DNA of 64,000 nt from Clostridium drakei. Lineage in GTDB: Bacteria > Bacillota > Clostridia > Clostridiales > Clostridiaceae. The notes under the pieces are model-generated. The model was not told where the DNA came from. It did no database searches and was given only the letters and a program-made list of their open reading frames with translations. Position numbers and translations under genes: made by a program. Each line of letters opens with the position of its first letter. Within the stretch, counting starts at the first letter, position 1. The DNA is taken from assembly GCF_000633595.2 (NCBI RefSeq), contig NZ_JIBU02000022.1:1-64000 (forward strand), in the 5' to 3' direction. Shown piece by piece: positions 53,950 through 63,929 of the stretch.

Positions 53950-55032
53950 CTATTTAAGTGCAATTCTAGTTACTTTACCATTAGAAAGTGCATATATATA
54001 TTTATCTTGTATTTCTATAAAGTTTCCGGTATATTGTGTTTCTGCATTAGTTACTGCATTTTTAACAGAATTTTTCGATTGATTTTTTATATATATATTA
54101 CCACTGTTAGTTATAACTATATTGCTTTTGTCTGTTATCTCTGGTAACTTTAAATTTTTCCACTCAGATGTAGAGTTTTTCAAATCTCCAAACAATATAC
54201 TGCTTATCTTACCACTTTGTGAAATTCCTATATACACTTTGTCTTGAGTATCAGTACCTAGTAAAACCTTCTTACCATTATCCTCAAAATCCATACTAGA
54301 AATATTAGTTGATGTTTTTTCATCACCTTTTTTATTTTTAACTATAGTTACAATTACATTTTTAATTTCTTCTTCTTCCCTATCTTCATAAACTAAATCA
54401 GAAGCAAGATTTAATATTGAAATATTACCTATTTCATTATTAGGAGTTTTAATTTTTTCAATCTGATTCATAACATTGCTCCTGTAAATATCACTTTTAC
54501 CACTTTTGTGTAAAACTTTTGTATACATTACATGACTTGCTGTAGACAATGTAATATTCTCTATTTTATCATTTTTGCTGTCCAATTCAATTATAAGTGG
54601 CTTCATATCGTGATCTGTTAATTGATTCTTACTATTTTTAATAGGATTGTAATTATAAAAATTTATTCTATCTCTACTATCCTTTTCACAAATTAAGATC
54701 CAATTACTATCTGGCATCCATTTAAAATAACAAATAGATGCATTTTCCTTAGTCTCTACACTTTGAATTTTTTCATCCTGAGTATTAACTATCTTTAATT
54801 CCTTATTTTCACAATATGATATATACTTTCCATCAAATGAAACTTGAATATCTTCTGCATTTTCAGGAATTTTGACTTCATTATATGTTTTTTTCTCTGA
54901 TTTTGTAGTACTTTTTGTTTCCTTATAATCTGAGGATGTTCTAGAATAAGCTTTATCCAAATAAAAGAACATCCCTGATTCAATTATTGCTGCAATTATG
55001 CTCCAAATTAACAGTTTTTTTAACAAATTCAT
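53950..55032 (-). CDS. Membrane-anchored protein of unknown function
   Basis: 360 aa. One N-terminal membrane segment (LLIWSIIAAIIESGMFFYL), a Ser/Thr/Lys-rich linker, then an extracytoplasmic part of repeated beta-strand units such as IQVSFDGKYISYCENKELKI and YFKWMPDSNWILICEKDS, suggestive of a beta-propeller (TolB/WD40-like). No catalytic motif seen. The ATG at 55032 follows GGAGTTGTAATATT. About 110 bp downstream of the NAGPA-type gene, perhaps the same transcript. Confidence 0.6.
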   Translation of the reverse strand: MNLLKKLLIWSIIAAIIESGMFFYLDKAYSRTSSDYKETKSTTKSEKKTYNEVKIPENAEDIQVSFDGKYISYCENKELKIVNTQDEKIQSVETKENASICYFKWMPDSNWILICEKDSRDRINFYNYNPIKNSKNQLTDHDMKPLIIELDSKNDKIENITLSTASHVMYTKVLHKSGKSDIYRSNVMNQIEKIKTPNNEIGNISILNLASDLVYEDREEEEIKNVIVTIVKNKKGDEKTSTNISSMDFEDNGKKVLLGTDTQDKVYIGISQSGKISSILFGDLKNSTSEWKNLKLPEITDKSNIVITNSGNIYIKNQSKNSVKNAVTNAETQYTGNFIEIQDKYIYALSNGKVTRIALK

Positions 55033-55142
55033 AATATTACAACTCCTATACAATCATATAACTATATATTTTAATATACAGTAAAATTCATATTCAATTC
55101 TCTTATTATTCAATATATATTTCAAATAATGATTTACTTAAT

Positions 55143-56150
55143 TTATTGCTTTTCTGGTTCCACATACAAAGCTGTAGGAACTGTTCTTTCTCCATCCCAT
55201 TCATTTGGACTATTGATTACCTCACCTTCATAATACATTGTACTTGAGTATCCTCCATCTAACCTTCCTGCATTAATTGCACCATGATCATATAATATTC
55301 TCTGTAAATCATAGAGACTTGCTCCAAGCTTTACTAAACTTTTTCTACCATCTGTAACTAAAAGCAAAACTGTACCATCAGCTTTTTGACCTACTGCTGT
55401 TCTTGGATTAGCTCCATCACATTGAGGATCATCTATTTGCTTCTTACCATCTATAATAAGCGTAGGAGCTAAGAAACATACTGCCTCAGTTACATTATGT
55501 GCTTTAAGTTCATTTATACTATGATCACCTACTATTAATTTTCCTTCTTTTGTGAAAGCTATTACATTTGATGGGGTATCCTCATCGCAGTCTTTATATA
55601 TTACTTGTCCATTAGAAATAACAAAACCTCCTGGAGTTGAACCAACTCCAGCATAATTTTTATCAACAAAAGAACCACCATTAACAGCAGCAACAGCATT
55701 TCTTTCTTTAGCCATTTCACTAGTTTTTTGTCCTCTATCTGAATACTTAGTATATGCAATTTTTATTCTAGTAGGATCTTTTATTTCTAAAAGATAACCA
55801 TCAAATTTTTTATCACTTATTTCATATTTAATTATCTCTGTATCATTTTTATGCTGTACATTGATTTTATCAATATCTTCATCAGCTTTTGTATCAGTAC
55901 TTTTGGTATTGCCAACCAGCGACTGTATTTTATCCTTTGATAAAACCATCTCCACCAAGTATCTATGTCTTGAGCCCCATACCATTCCCACTAAAGTCTT
56001 TTTTACATTTTGAAAAGGCCCATACAATACGTAAAATGGTGAAGTAATTGCTATAAAAAAGATTATATAGAGAATAAATGCTATAAATTTTTTAAATGAA
56101 AATTTATGTTTTTGCTCATTATGCTTATGTTTACGTTCATGTTTTGCCAT
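55143..56150 (-). CDS. NAGPA-type phosphodiester glycosidase, membrane-anchored
   Basis: 335 aa. A basic His/Lys-rich N-terminus is followed by one membrane segment (FIAFILYIIFFIAITSPFYV), then the exopolysaccharide/phosphodiester glycosidase domain: NAVAAVNGGSFVDKNYAGVG, NPRTAVGQKADGTVLLLVTD, GRLDGGYSSTMYYEGEVIN. This family trims phosphodiester-linked sugars of wall or exopolysaccharide outside the cell. The ATG at 56150 follows ATGAGGAATATTTTA; an ATG at 56165 lies in that site. Confidence 0.85.
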   Translation of the reverse strand: MAKHERKHKHNEQKHKFSFKKFIAFILYIIFFIAITSPFYVLYGPFQNVKKTLVGMVWGSRHRYLVEMVLSKDKIQSLVGNTKSTDTKADEDIDKINVQHKNDTEIIKYEISDKKFDGYLLEIKDPTRIKIAYTKYSDRGQKTSEMAKERNAVAAVNGGSFVDKNYAGVGSTPGGFVISNGQVIYKDCDEDTPSNVIAFTKEGKLIVGDHSINELKAHNVTEAVCFLAPTLIIDGKKQIDDPQCDGANPRTAVGQKADGTVLLLVTDGRKSLVKLGASLYDLQRILYDHGAINAGRLDGGYSSTMYYEGEVINSPNEWDGERTVPTALYVEPEKQ

Positions 56151-56168
56151 TAAAATATTCCTCATTTC

Positions 56169-57404
56169 CTACTTTATTTTTATCTTTGTGCTTTCTATAT
56201 CTTTCGAAAATTGTTGTGAATCATTATCATAATTAAGCTGATTTATTACTAAATAAAGTTCCTTGGAATCTCTAAAATAAGAACTTTGAAAATTCATATT
56301 TAAACAGTTATCAGAATCCATTTCTTCTAAATCATTATCTGCAAATAAATATTTATTACCTTTCTCATCAATTAAATAAGGTAACTTACTATTATCTATT
56401 TTTTCATTTTTTATTATTTGACGTCCTATTGAATAACACTGTGCTGAATTTATGGTATTTTTCCCCAACTCTATTCTCATTTCAATATGTGTAGGATATA
56501 TTTTTAAAGCTTTTATATTAAAATCTGTGCTATTTTCCCTGAATTTAATATTGTTATACACTTCAGGTTTTTTATATTTTAAACTTTGATAAGCATTTAT
56601 ATCAAATTTCCACTGACCAGATATACTTATTGGTTCTCTCTTAAAATTTGAAAAAAAATCTTCATACTTATTTTTTGAATAACTCATCTTATAAGCCTCA
56701 GTTAAACTTAAAAATTCTAAATTCAATTCATTTGGTATCTTACTTCCATTAATACTTGACAATTCTATGCAACCATAGCTTTCTCCACTTTTCGAATAAT
56801 TTTTAAAACTGTTACCAAGTGAGGCAACTACACAGCTATATTTCTTATTATATGTCAATAAATAATCCCCATCCTTATGATCTAGTTTAGCGGGAAGTTT
56901 GGAATAATAATTAGAAGTACTATCTAAAAGTAGATTATCATCATTATCAGTTATTTTAAAATTTTGTAAAAGAAGATTTTTAAGCTCTTCTTTATTTATT
57001 TTGCCATTTAAAGTATAGAATATAAACAAATTTTTATCATCACCAACTATATTGTTTATAGTAACTTTTATATTTTTATTTATTTTTGATTCATCTATAC
57101 ATTGAGATGCCCCTTCTTTTACTGCATTCCCTATATTTTTATCATAGTAATACTGAAGTTCGCGAGTTATTGCTTGTCCAATAGTTACATTATTTATAGC
57201 TTCAGCAAAAACTGGTATAAATTTAACACTAGTCATAAATATAATAGATATTGATGCTGCTGCCAATGTATATTTAATTAATTTTGTTTTAATTATATTT
57301 TTTTTCTTATCTTTTTTCGCTTTTTTAATAGCTTTTGCTACTACATCATCAAGTTTTTCTGAAACTTTTATTTGTTCAAAACCATTCTTAGGTTTAAAAT
57401 CCAT
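56169..57404 (-). CDS. DUF4179-type membrane protein, probable anti-sigma partner
   Basis: 411 aa. A short cytoplasmic N-terminus (about 45 aa with KISVEKLDD-like charged helices: VSEKLDDVVAKAIKKAKK) is followed by one membrane segment (YTLAAASISIIFMTSVKFIP), then a large extracytoplasmic part. It abuts the ECF sigma gene with no spacer, the usual place of an anti-sigma factor. Family knowledge: DUF4179 proteins are frequent ECF partners in Clostridia. Function as anti-sigma is inferred. Confidence 0.75.
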   Translation of the reverse strand: MDFKPKNGFEQIKVSEKLDDVVAKAIKKAKKDKKKNIIKTKLIKYTLAAASISIIFMTSVKFIPVFAEAINNVTIGQAITRELQYYYDKNIGNAVKEGASQCIDESKINKNIKVTINNIVGDDKNLFIFYTLNGKINKEELKNLLLQNFKITDNDDNLLLDSTSNYYSKLPAKLDHKDGDYLLTYNKKYSCVVASLGNSFKNYSKSGESYGCIELSSINGSKIPNELNLEFLSLTEAYKMSYSKNKYEDFFSNFKREPISISGQWKFDINAYQSLKYKKPEVYNNIKFRENSTDFNIKALKIYPTHIEMRIELGKNTINSAQCYSIGRQIIKNEKIDNSKLPYLIDEKGNKYLFADNDLEEMDSDNCLNMNFQSSYFRDSKELYLVINQLNYDNDSQQFSKDIESTKIKIK

Positions 57405-57938
57405 CTAAACAAACTCCTCCCTCAACTGAATTCTTAATTTTTTTAAAGCTCTGTGTATATAGACTTTTACAGTTCCCTCAGGAATTTCAAGCGTATTAGA
57501 TATTTCAGAAATAGTCATATCTTGAAAATACTTTAAAATAATTATAGTTTTTGATTTTATATTTAAACTATCAATAGCATTATAAAGATCAATACATTTA
57601 GGTATATCTGTTTCTAGATCTAAATTACTAATGCTAAAATTTTCAATTTTTTCGTATTCATCAATTAAAATAACTCTCCTATTCTTCTTTAAACTATTTA
57701 TAGAATTATTTATTAATATTCTTGTAATCCAAGTTTTAAAAAATTTTGGATTTTTTAATTTATTTATATCCATATAAACTTTATATATGGTATCGCTTAC
57801 AATATCTAAAGCTTCTTCTTCATTTTTTAAATAAGCAAAGGCTATTTTATAAAGATTTTCTTTATGACACTCTATTAATTCACTAAAAGCTATATCATCC
57901 CCTTTTTGAGCTTTAATCACTGTATCAATATCATTCAT
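57405..57938 (-). CDS. ECF RNA polymerase sigma factor
   Basis: 177 aa. Region 2: LIECHKENLYKIAFAYLKNE, EEALDIVSDTIYKVYMDINK; region 4: SLNIKSKTIIILKYFQDMTI, SEISNTLEIPEGTVKVYIHR. A SigV/SigW-like ECF factor, probably responding to envelope stress through the membrane protein encoded next to it. AAAGAGGTGAAAAG precedes the ATG. Confidence 0.92.
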   Translation of the reverse strand: MNDIDTVIKAQKGDDIAFSELIECHKENLYKIAFAYLKNEEEALDIVSDTIYKVYMDINKLKNPKFFKTWITRILINNSINSLKKNRRVILIDEYEKIENFSISNLDLETDIPKCIDLYNAIDSLNIKSKTIIILKYFQDMTISEISNTLEIPEGTVKVYIHRALKKLRIQLREEFV

Positions 57939-58314
57939 CTTTTCACCTCTTTAATTGGATAATACAAAGACCATATAAATTAGACAATCTTACTATATAA
58001 AAAGTTACACTTCAAACATACTTTTTTAATAATGTCAGTATATCATATTGTACTATATCAATTATATTTTATTTTGTCACTATCCTAATCACATAACAAA
58101 TAAATAATATAGTTCATAATGTGTTATTTAATTCTACCATAAGATCAAAACTTTAAGATTTTTGAAGATATTAGGAGCTTAAGGTCAATATAAAGTTTAT
58201 TACCACTTAAAAAGAGATATTTTAAAGTTTGTTAAAAGGTATGAGTAACTATATAATAAGTTTATAATTTAAAATTAAAAAATTATTTAAATTGTAATTT
58301 TAGGAGGAATTTTC
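57939..58314. other. Intergenic region between ECF sigma and pspA
   Basis: 376 bp of AT-rich DNA. No ORF or strong hairpin. The divergent arrangement suggests that pspA could belong to the sigma factor regulon, but I see no clear AAC-N-CGT-type ECF promoter. Confidence 0.35.
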
Positions 58315-58962
58315 ATGGGAATATTAAAAAAAATCAACAACATTTTTAGAGCAAAGGTTAATGGTGCATTGGACGATATAGAAAATCCAATTGAACTTTT
58401 AGACCAAAAATTAAGAGACATGGATGAAAGTTTAAATAAAGCCAAGATTTCATCTGCACAAATTTTAGGAAATGTTCATGAAATAGAGAAAAAAATGGAT
58501 ACTGCTAAGAAAACTTCTGAGGAATTTGATGAAAAAGTAAAACTTGCCATGAGCAAGGGTAATGAAGAATTAGCAAAAAAAGCCTTAGCCAAAAAAATTG
58601 AAGCTGATAAATCTTATGATTCATTAAAATTGAGCTATGAAGATGCCTTTAAAAAAGGTGAATCTATTAAGAAAAAATTAAAAGAACTAGAAGAGGAAAT
58701 TCAAAAGACTAGAACCTATAGAGATGAAGCTGCCGCGAGATATAACAATGCAGAAGCTAGTAAAAAGGTTAATGAAATTTTATCAAATGTAGATACTGGA
58801 AGTAATAAAATAAATTTAGATGATATCGAAAGAAAGATTGAGAAAAAAGAAGCTTTAGCAGAGGGTTTAAATGACTTAAGAGAAGATAATTCTTTAGATA
58901 AGGAATTTGAAAAATTGAATGAAGTAAATTTAGATGAAGAATTAAAAAAATATCAAAAATAA
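58315..58962 (+). CDS. pspA: PspA/IM30 family membrane stress protein
   Basis: 215 aa, almost all coiled coil. Seen: NNIFRAKVNGALDDIENPIE, LLDQKLRDMDESLNKAKISS at the N-terminus as in PspA/LiaH, followed by Lys/Glu-rich helices. It oligomerises on damaged cytoplasmic membrane. Ribosome binding site AGGAGGAATTTTC. Confidence 0.92.
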   Translation: MGILKKINNIFRAKVNGALDDIENPIELLDQKLRDMDESLNKAKISSAQILGNVHEIEKKMDTAKKTSEEFDEKVKLAMSKGNEELAKKALAKKIEADKSYDSLKLSYEDAFKKGESIKKKLKELEEEIQKTRTYRDEAAARYNNAEASKKVNEILSNVDTGSNKINLDDIERKIEKKEALAEGLNDLREDNSLDKEFEKLNEVNLDEELKKYQK

Positions 58963-58991
58963 TTCATAAGGAGTATCAACTCCTTATGAAT
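58962..58991 (+). terminator. Terminator after pspA
   Basis: ATTCATAAGGAGT and ACTCCTTATGAAT form a perfect 13-bp stem with an ATCA loop, then TATTTAATTT. Confidence 0.8.
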
Positions 58992-59096
58992 ATTTAATTT
59001 AATTAGAAATTACAAATATTCTAAATAATATATTCACAATTTATCCATTATATTGTAATATTGAGTTAATAATCATTTTTTATAGGAGGTACTCAT

Positions 59097-59534
59097 ATGT
59101 TTTTAGAAGAATTTAATAAGAAAGAATCTGTTGTGTTTATTAATCTTGTTCAACTTTTAGCTAATGCAGATGAAATTTTGGCTGAAAATGAAAAAAACTT
59201 AATAGCTGATTATATGAAAGAACTTTCATTAACTAATGAAAATATAAAAAGCTTATCTTTTCAAGAATCAATAAGTGAACTGAAAGCTTCTACAGACAGA
59301 ATTAAGAATATAATATATTTTGAATTGGTCGGTGTTGCCATATCAGATGGATCTTATGGTTCTAAAGAAATAGAATTCTTAAACAAGTTGGCTTGTGAAT
59401 TTAACATAAGCAAAGATAAACAACAAGATTTTTTAGACTATTTTAAAAAGGTAAAAGATACTTATGATATAACTTGTGTTGACTATAAAAGTAAAATAGA
59501 ATCATTAAAAAAACTAGCATTAAGTTTATTATAA
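59097..59534 (+). CDS. TerB-like tellurite resistance family protein
   Basis: 145 aa, all helical. Acidic residues recur at the start of paired helices (LLANADEILAENEKNLIADY, VGVAISDGSYGSKEIEFLNK), the two-repeat plan of TerB-fold proteins. The role is unknown; its nearness to pspA, telA and xpaC suggests an envelope or metal-oxyanion stress function. Strong AGGAGGTACTCAT before the ATG. Confidence 0.7.
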   Translation: MFLEEFNKKESVVFINLVQLLANADEILAENEKNLIADYMKELSLTNENIKSLSFQESISELKASTDRIKNIIYFELVGVAISDGSYGSKEIEFLNKLACEFNISKDKQQDFLDYFKKVKDTYDITCVDYKSKIESLKKLALSLL

Positions 59535-59560
59535 ATATAAATTCCATTTTAATGCAAAAT

Positions 59561-59622
59561 AGCTGTTGCACTAACGAATTTACATACAATATATTGTATT
59601 ATTTATCATTAGTGCAACAGCT
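59561..59622. terminator. Bidirectional terminator between TerB-like and chemotaxis receptor genes
   Basis: AGCTGTTGCACTAA and TTAGTGCAACAGCT form a perfect 14-bp stem with an AT-rich loop containing ATACAATATATTGTAT, itself a palindrome. Confidence 0.75.
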
Positions 59623-59672
59623 TATTTATTTACATGAATTTTTAACTAATCACAAAATAATTGATTTTAGAA

Positions 59673-61706
59673 TCAAATCTTAAATTTAGATACAATTTGT
59701 TGCAACTTATCAGCACTTTGTTTATTATCCTCTGATGTAGATTTTATATCGCCAAGCTTTTCATTTATACCAGCTGCCTTGCTAGCTATTTCTGTAACAC
59801 CTCTAGCACCATCACTTACAGTGTTAGCTACTTCCCCTATAGCAGTAGTTATACCTGCAATAGATGAACTTAATTCTTCTGCAACAGCGCTAAAATCACT
59901 CATAAAATTATTTACTGTTTCTGCATCATTATTATATTCTTCTCCAGTTTTCACCAAGTTACTATAATCATCTAAAACAGTTTCATTAATAAACTTAAGA
60001 AGTTTTGATGAATTATTTGACAAATTTTGTACTGCTTCTACAACTTGACCAACTACATTCTGGATGTTGTTAGCTGTAGTTGCAGATTCTTCAGCTAATT
60101 TACCAACCTCATCCGCTACCACAGCAAAGCCTTTTCCTGATTCACCAGCCCTAGCTGCTTCTATAGATGCATTAAGAGCCAATAAATTGGTTTGTTCAGT
60201 AATATCAAGTATATCAGCAGACAATAAATTTATCTTTTCAATAGACTTAGAATTTTCAATAGCTTTTTCCAAATCATTTTTTACTGACATATATATTTCA
60301 TTAGCCGTTTTGTTAGAGCCAAATGCAGCATTTTTTAATCTTTCGGCTCTTCCAGCAATATCGTTAGCATTAGCAGAACCACCTGCAGCTTTTTCAGCCA
60401 TAGACTGTACTGCATTTCCCATTTCATCAGAAGAAGCTGAAACCTCTTCTACAGTAGCTGCATTTTCTTCCATACCTGCTGAAAGATTTTCGCTTTCCTC
60501 TGCTGTTTTTTCAGCATAGCTCTTTAACTCAATAGTCAGCTTATCTACCAATTCTGCATTTGAACTTATTGCAGCTGAAGCTGATGTTATGTTTTCAACC
60601 ATTTCTCTCAAAACTTTTCTCATATTTCCTATAGAACGAGCCATTATTCCTACTTCATCATTATACTTATAGAGCTTATCAAACTCTTCAACATTCTCCA
60701 AGTCTAAATTAGCTGTCTTATCTATGAGATTAACTATTTCAACAATAGGCTTAGTAATCCTTAATGAAAATCCATAACCTATTCCTATAGCTATAATTGA
60801 AAGAAAAATAGATATACTGATTATGATACTAGTCATACCTCTAACATCCTTTAATACTTCAGATTTATCACTAGTTGTTACCATAACCCAATTTGTTTCA
60901 GGTATAACCTGATATCCTGATATTTTATCTTGATTTTTGAAACTATATTTAAGTATACTTCCCTTTACAGTTTCCCCTTTATTTAGTTTATCAGCTATAG
61001 CTTTTATTTCAGGAGTTTCTGTGATTTTTCCTATTTTATCCTTAGTAGGATGATAAATCATATTTCCTTTGTAATCCATTAAAAATGCATAACTGGATGA
61101 AAACTCACTTACTTTAGCCTTATCTAAATACTTTGAAAAACTACTGCCATATACAGCTGTACCTACATATCCTAGAATTTCATTGTTTAATTTAACTGTA
61201 TTAGTAAAAACCACTATAGGATTGTTAGTTACTTTTGACATAATTACTTCGCTTATTGAACCTTTACCTTCCAAGCTTGGCTTATTATAAGATCTATCAT
61301 TTAAATTTTTTCCAAGATAATCCTTATCACTATCTGCAATTATATTTCCTTTGGTATCCACTATAAATACATGCTCAAGATTTTTAGTTTCTTTCACATA
61401 ATCTTGTAGTGCTAGATTCATATCCTGTTGCTGCTTATTAAAATCCTCACTATTTGGAGTATCCTTATTTACCTTAAGTAAATTTCTAACTACATTTTTT
61501 TCTGAATAAATTCTAACTGCCAACTTTTCTTTTTCAATTATTGAACTTACAGTTTCAGCTGAACGATCACATATCTGTTGTATTTCAGTATTAGTTTTGT
61601 TTCCTATTATACTACTTGACCTATTGCCAATAAAAATAGTAGTTACAACCATTAAAACAATAACTATTATTGCAATTAAAAAGGGTATTTTCTTCTTTAT
61701 AGACAT
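59673..61706 (-). CDS. Methyl-accepting chemotaxis protein
   Basis: 677 aa. N-terminal membrane segment ([20 protein letters not shown]), a periplasmic-type dCache sensor ([40 protein letters not shown]), second membrane segment near residue 290, HAMP domain, then a signalling coiled coil with the hairpin tip [35 protein letters not shown]. Couples an external ligand to CheA/CheW. The ATG at 61706 follows GGGAGGAG. Confidence 0.95.
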   Translation of the reverse strand: MSIKKKIPFLIAIIVIVLMVVTTIFIGNRSSSIIGNKTNTEIQQICDRSAETVSSIIEKEKLAVRIYSEKNVVRNLLKVNKDTPNSEDFNKQQQDMNLALQDYVKETKNLEHVFIVDTKGNIIADSDKDYLGKNLNDRSYNKPSLEGKGSISEVIMSKVTNNPIVVFTNTVKLNNEILGYVGTAVYGSSFSKYLDKAKVSEFSSSYAFLMDYKGNMIYHPTKDKIGKITETPEIKAIADKLNKGETVKGSILKYSFKNQDKISGYQVIPETNWVMVTTSDKSEVLKDVRGMTSIIISISIFLSIIAIGIGYGFSLRITKPIVEIVNLIDKTANLDLENVEEFDKLYKYNDEVGIMARSIGNMRKVLREMVENITSASAAISSNAELVDKLTIELKSYAEKTAEESENLSAGMEENAATVEEVSASSDEMGNAVQSMAEKAAGGSANANDIAGRAERLKNAAFGSNKTANEIYMSVKNDLEKAIENSKSIEKINLLSADILDITEQTNLLALNASIEAARAGESGKGFAVVADEVGKLAEESATTANNIQNVVGQVVEAVQNLSNNSSKLLKFINETVLDDYSNLVKTGEEYNNDAETVNNFMSDFSAVAEELSSSIAGITTAIGEVANTVSDGARGVTEIASKAAGINEKLGDIKSTSEDNKQSADKLQQIVSKFKI

Positions 61707-61798
61707 AAAAACAACTCCTCCCATAAATAAACATTATTTAATCCTATTCTCGTACACTTTAAAAAAATACTTAAGGTATATGAACAAATTAGTTTATT

Positions 61799-61969
61799 TT
61801 ATAAATTATTACAATAATTTTCACATTGCTTTCCAATAGATTGATAAACAATAACGGAAGGCATTTGTTTTGATTTCACGTTGAATAGCTTACATCCATA
61901 TGGGAAATTCTTATCCCATGTAATATAATAATATTTACATTTTTTACACTGTACCTTTTCTATAGTCAT
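61799..61969 (-). CDS. Small cysteine-rich protein
   Basis: 56 aa: begins MTIEKVQCKKCKYYYITWD, then NFPYGCKLFNVKSKQMPSVI, with a final Cys near the end. The CxxC...C...C set suggests a bound zinc. It resembles short proteins widely mislabelled as uracil-DNA glycosylase; there is no glycosylase catalytic motif. The ATG at 61969 has GGAG 9 nt upstream. Confidence 0.65.
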   Translation of the reverse strand: MTIEKVQCKKCKYYYITWDKNFPYGCKLFNVKSKQMPSVIVYQSIGKQCENYCNNL

Positions 61970-62255
61970 ATATTTCATCTCCATATATATTAAAATAAAA
62001 CTTTTTATTTACATTTTAACTTGGTAATATATATATAATAACAAATATATAAAAAAAAACACAATATTATGGTTTTTTTGCTTAAAATATGATAACATGA
62101 ATACTTGTTACCCTGTTTATAACTTTATTTGTAAAAAAACTTATAATTTTATGTAACTTCGAAATATTAATGGCACCTAACCCAAAATATACCAGTATAT
62201 GTGCCATATTGTAAGCTTAAAATATTATTATATAACTTAAAAGGGGGAGGCTATA

Positions 62256-62579
62256 ATGAAAACATTTCAAAGTCTCGTTAATGAAACTTTAGAAGCCGAA
62301 AATTTAGACGAATTAGAAGCAGCCGCTGATTTATTCCAATTTGGTATTGAAAAAGGATATTATACTAAACAACAAGCAGATGAGTTTAACAATGCCTATT
62401 GGAAGGTAAAAAATGTTTACTTAGGCTATGAAGTTGCTAAAGAAGTAAAAGGAAGTAAATTAGATATTATTACTATAGTTTCTAATGCTCCTAACAGCGT
62501 AAAAAATGATAAAAGAAAACTTATTAGCTATGTAAATGACCGTATAAAAGCACTAAAAGGTAAAATCAAAGGAATTTAA
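62256..62579 (+). CDS. Conserved small helical protein of unknown function
   Basis: 107 aa, predicted all-helical, no known motif. Begins MKTFQSLVNETLEAENLDEL and contains KKGYYTKQQADEF-like helix turns. Very strong ribosome binding site (AAGGGGGAGGCTATA). Followed by a small terminator-like hairpin (AAATCCTC/GGGGATTT, about 62592-62615). I do not recognise it. Confidence 0.6.
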   Translation: MKTFQSLVNETLEAENLDELEAAADLFQFGIEKGYYTKQQADEFNNAYWKVKNVYLGYEVAKEVKGSKLDIITIVSNAPNSVKNDKRKLISYVNDRIKALKGKIKGI

Positions 62580-62767
62580 TATGTTAAATGGAAAAATCCT
62601 CAAATTTAAGGGGATTTCTTTCATTTATTTATATTTTATTTTGCAATTTTCAAGGCTTACAATAAAATTTTAATTTTCTTATTTACTTTATAAATTTCCA
62701 TATTATAATATATTATGAATAATTGACTTAAGAGATAATGAAGATTAATATTAATATTAATTAATAT

Positions 62768-62806
62768 TAAGGGTAATTTGTTTAATAATAACAAGTTACC
62801 CTTTTA
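62768..62806 (+). terminator. Hairpin just upstream of the methylase gene
   Basis: AAGGGTAA...TTACCCTT with inner TTTGTT/AACAAG pairing, followed by TTATC, 18 nt before the start codon. Either the end of an upstream transcript or an attenuator of the methylase. Confidence 0.5.
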
Positions 62807-62823
62807 TCACAAGAGGTGTGCTT

Positions 62824-63801
62824 ATGTTTAAATTAATGCCTATGGATATGAAACCAAAGGTAAATCTCAACAATAAAATTAAACCATACTTTTATATAAT
62901 TAATTTTGCTCAAGATGAAGAAAGTTTGTGCAAAATGGAAATGAAATGTCTTTTCAATAAGGTTCCAAATAAAAAATATTTTTTTTCTTATCACTACATT
63001 ACCACATCTAGAAGTCCATTTATAAAAGGATCTATATCCGTAATGTATACTGGGAAATCTTTAGAAGATATAATTCATAAAATTACAGTAAATAACCTAG
63101 CATATGAAAATTTCAAAGTTTCCTATGTGAATTATGGTGATGAAACCCTTAGTTATGAAAGTAGGCGTAAAATAGAATATGAAATTGGTCAAAATATAAT
63201 AGGAGAAGCTGAAATGAAAAATCCTAAATTACTTTTTGGTATAACAAAAGTAAATGAAAAATGGCTGTTCGGAAAGTATGAAAAAAATGATCCAGAATGG
63301 AAGCTTCATAACCGAAAGCCATATTCATATTCTAATGCGCTTAGTTCAAGAATTGCAAGAGCAATAGTAAATCTTGCTGTTTGCAATAAACTAGATTATA
63401 AATTAGTTGATCCTTGCTGTGGTATTGGAACAGTTATTATAGAAGCTCTGTCCTTGGGAATTAATATCAAAGGTTGGGAAATAAATCCTATGATTGCTGC
63501 AAATGCGAAGAAAAATCTAAAGTACTTTTGCTATAAAAATGTAATTACTACTGGTAATATGCATGATATAAAAGATAACTTTGATGTATCAATTATAGAT
63601 TTACCTTATGGTCTATTTTCATCAACTACACTTGAAGAACAAGTAGCCATAATAAAAACTGCTCGTAAAATATCAAATAAAATGATAATTATTACTTTTG
63701 AAAATATGGATAAATATATTCTTTCATCTGGTTTTAATATTTCTTATAAATGTTTTGTTTCTAAAGGTAAATTTAAAAGGCATATAACTATATGCCAGTA
63801 A
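62824..63801 (+). CDS. TRM11/UPF0020-type nucleic acid methylase
   Basis: 325 aa. The C-terminal half is a Rossmann methyltransferase: VDPCCGIGTVIIEALSLGIN (SAM loop), KGWEINPMIAANAKKNL, and catalytic DLPYG in place of the NPPY. The N-terminal half may be a THUMP-like RNA-binding region. Likely modifies tRNA or rRNA guanosine or adenosine. The ATG at 62824 follows AAGAGGTGTGCTT. Confidence 0.8.
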   Translation: MFKLMPMDMKPKVNLNNKIKPYFYIINFAQDEESLCKMEMKCLFNKVPNKKYFFSYHYITTSRSPFIKGSISVMYTGKSLEDIIHKITVNNLAYENFKVSYVNYGDETLSYESRRKIEYEIGQNIIGEAEMKNPKLLFGITKVNEKWLFGKYEKNDPEWKLHNRKPYSYSNALSSRIARAIVNLAVCNKLDYKLVDPCCGIGTVIIEALSLGINIKGWEINPMIAANAKKNLKYFCYKNVITTGNMHDIKDNFDVSIIDLPYGLFSSTTLEEQVAIIKTARKISNKMIIITFENMDKYILSSGFNISYKCFVSKGKFKRHITICQ

Positions 63802-63929
63802 GTTCAATATATAAAGTTATCAAATTGTAATAACTTATAAAATATATTCTATAAGAGCTTATATATGGTATAATAGTAGGTATTAAAAATTTTTATCATA
63901 AAATCTATAAAAAACGAAAGAGGTGTTCT

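Noticed and set aside
53911-54147. Hydrophobic 78-codon plus-strand frame
   Set aside because: Antisense shadow of the 3' end of the membrane-anchored protein gene and overlaps its terminator.
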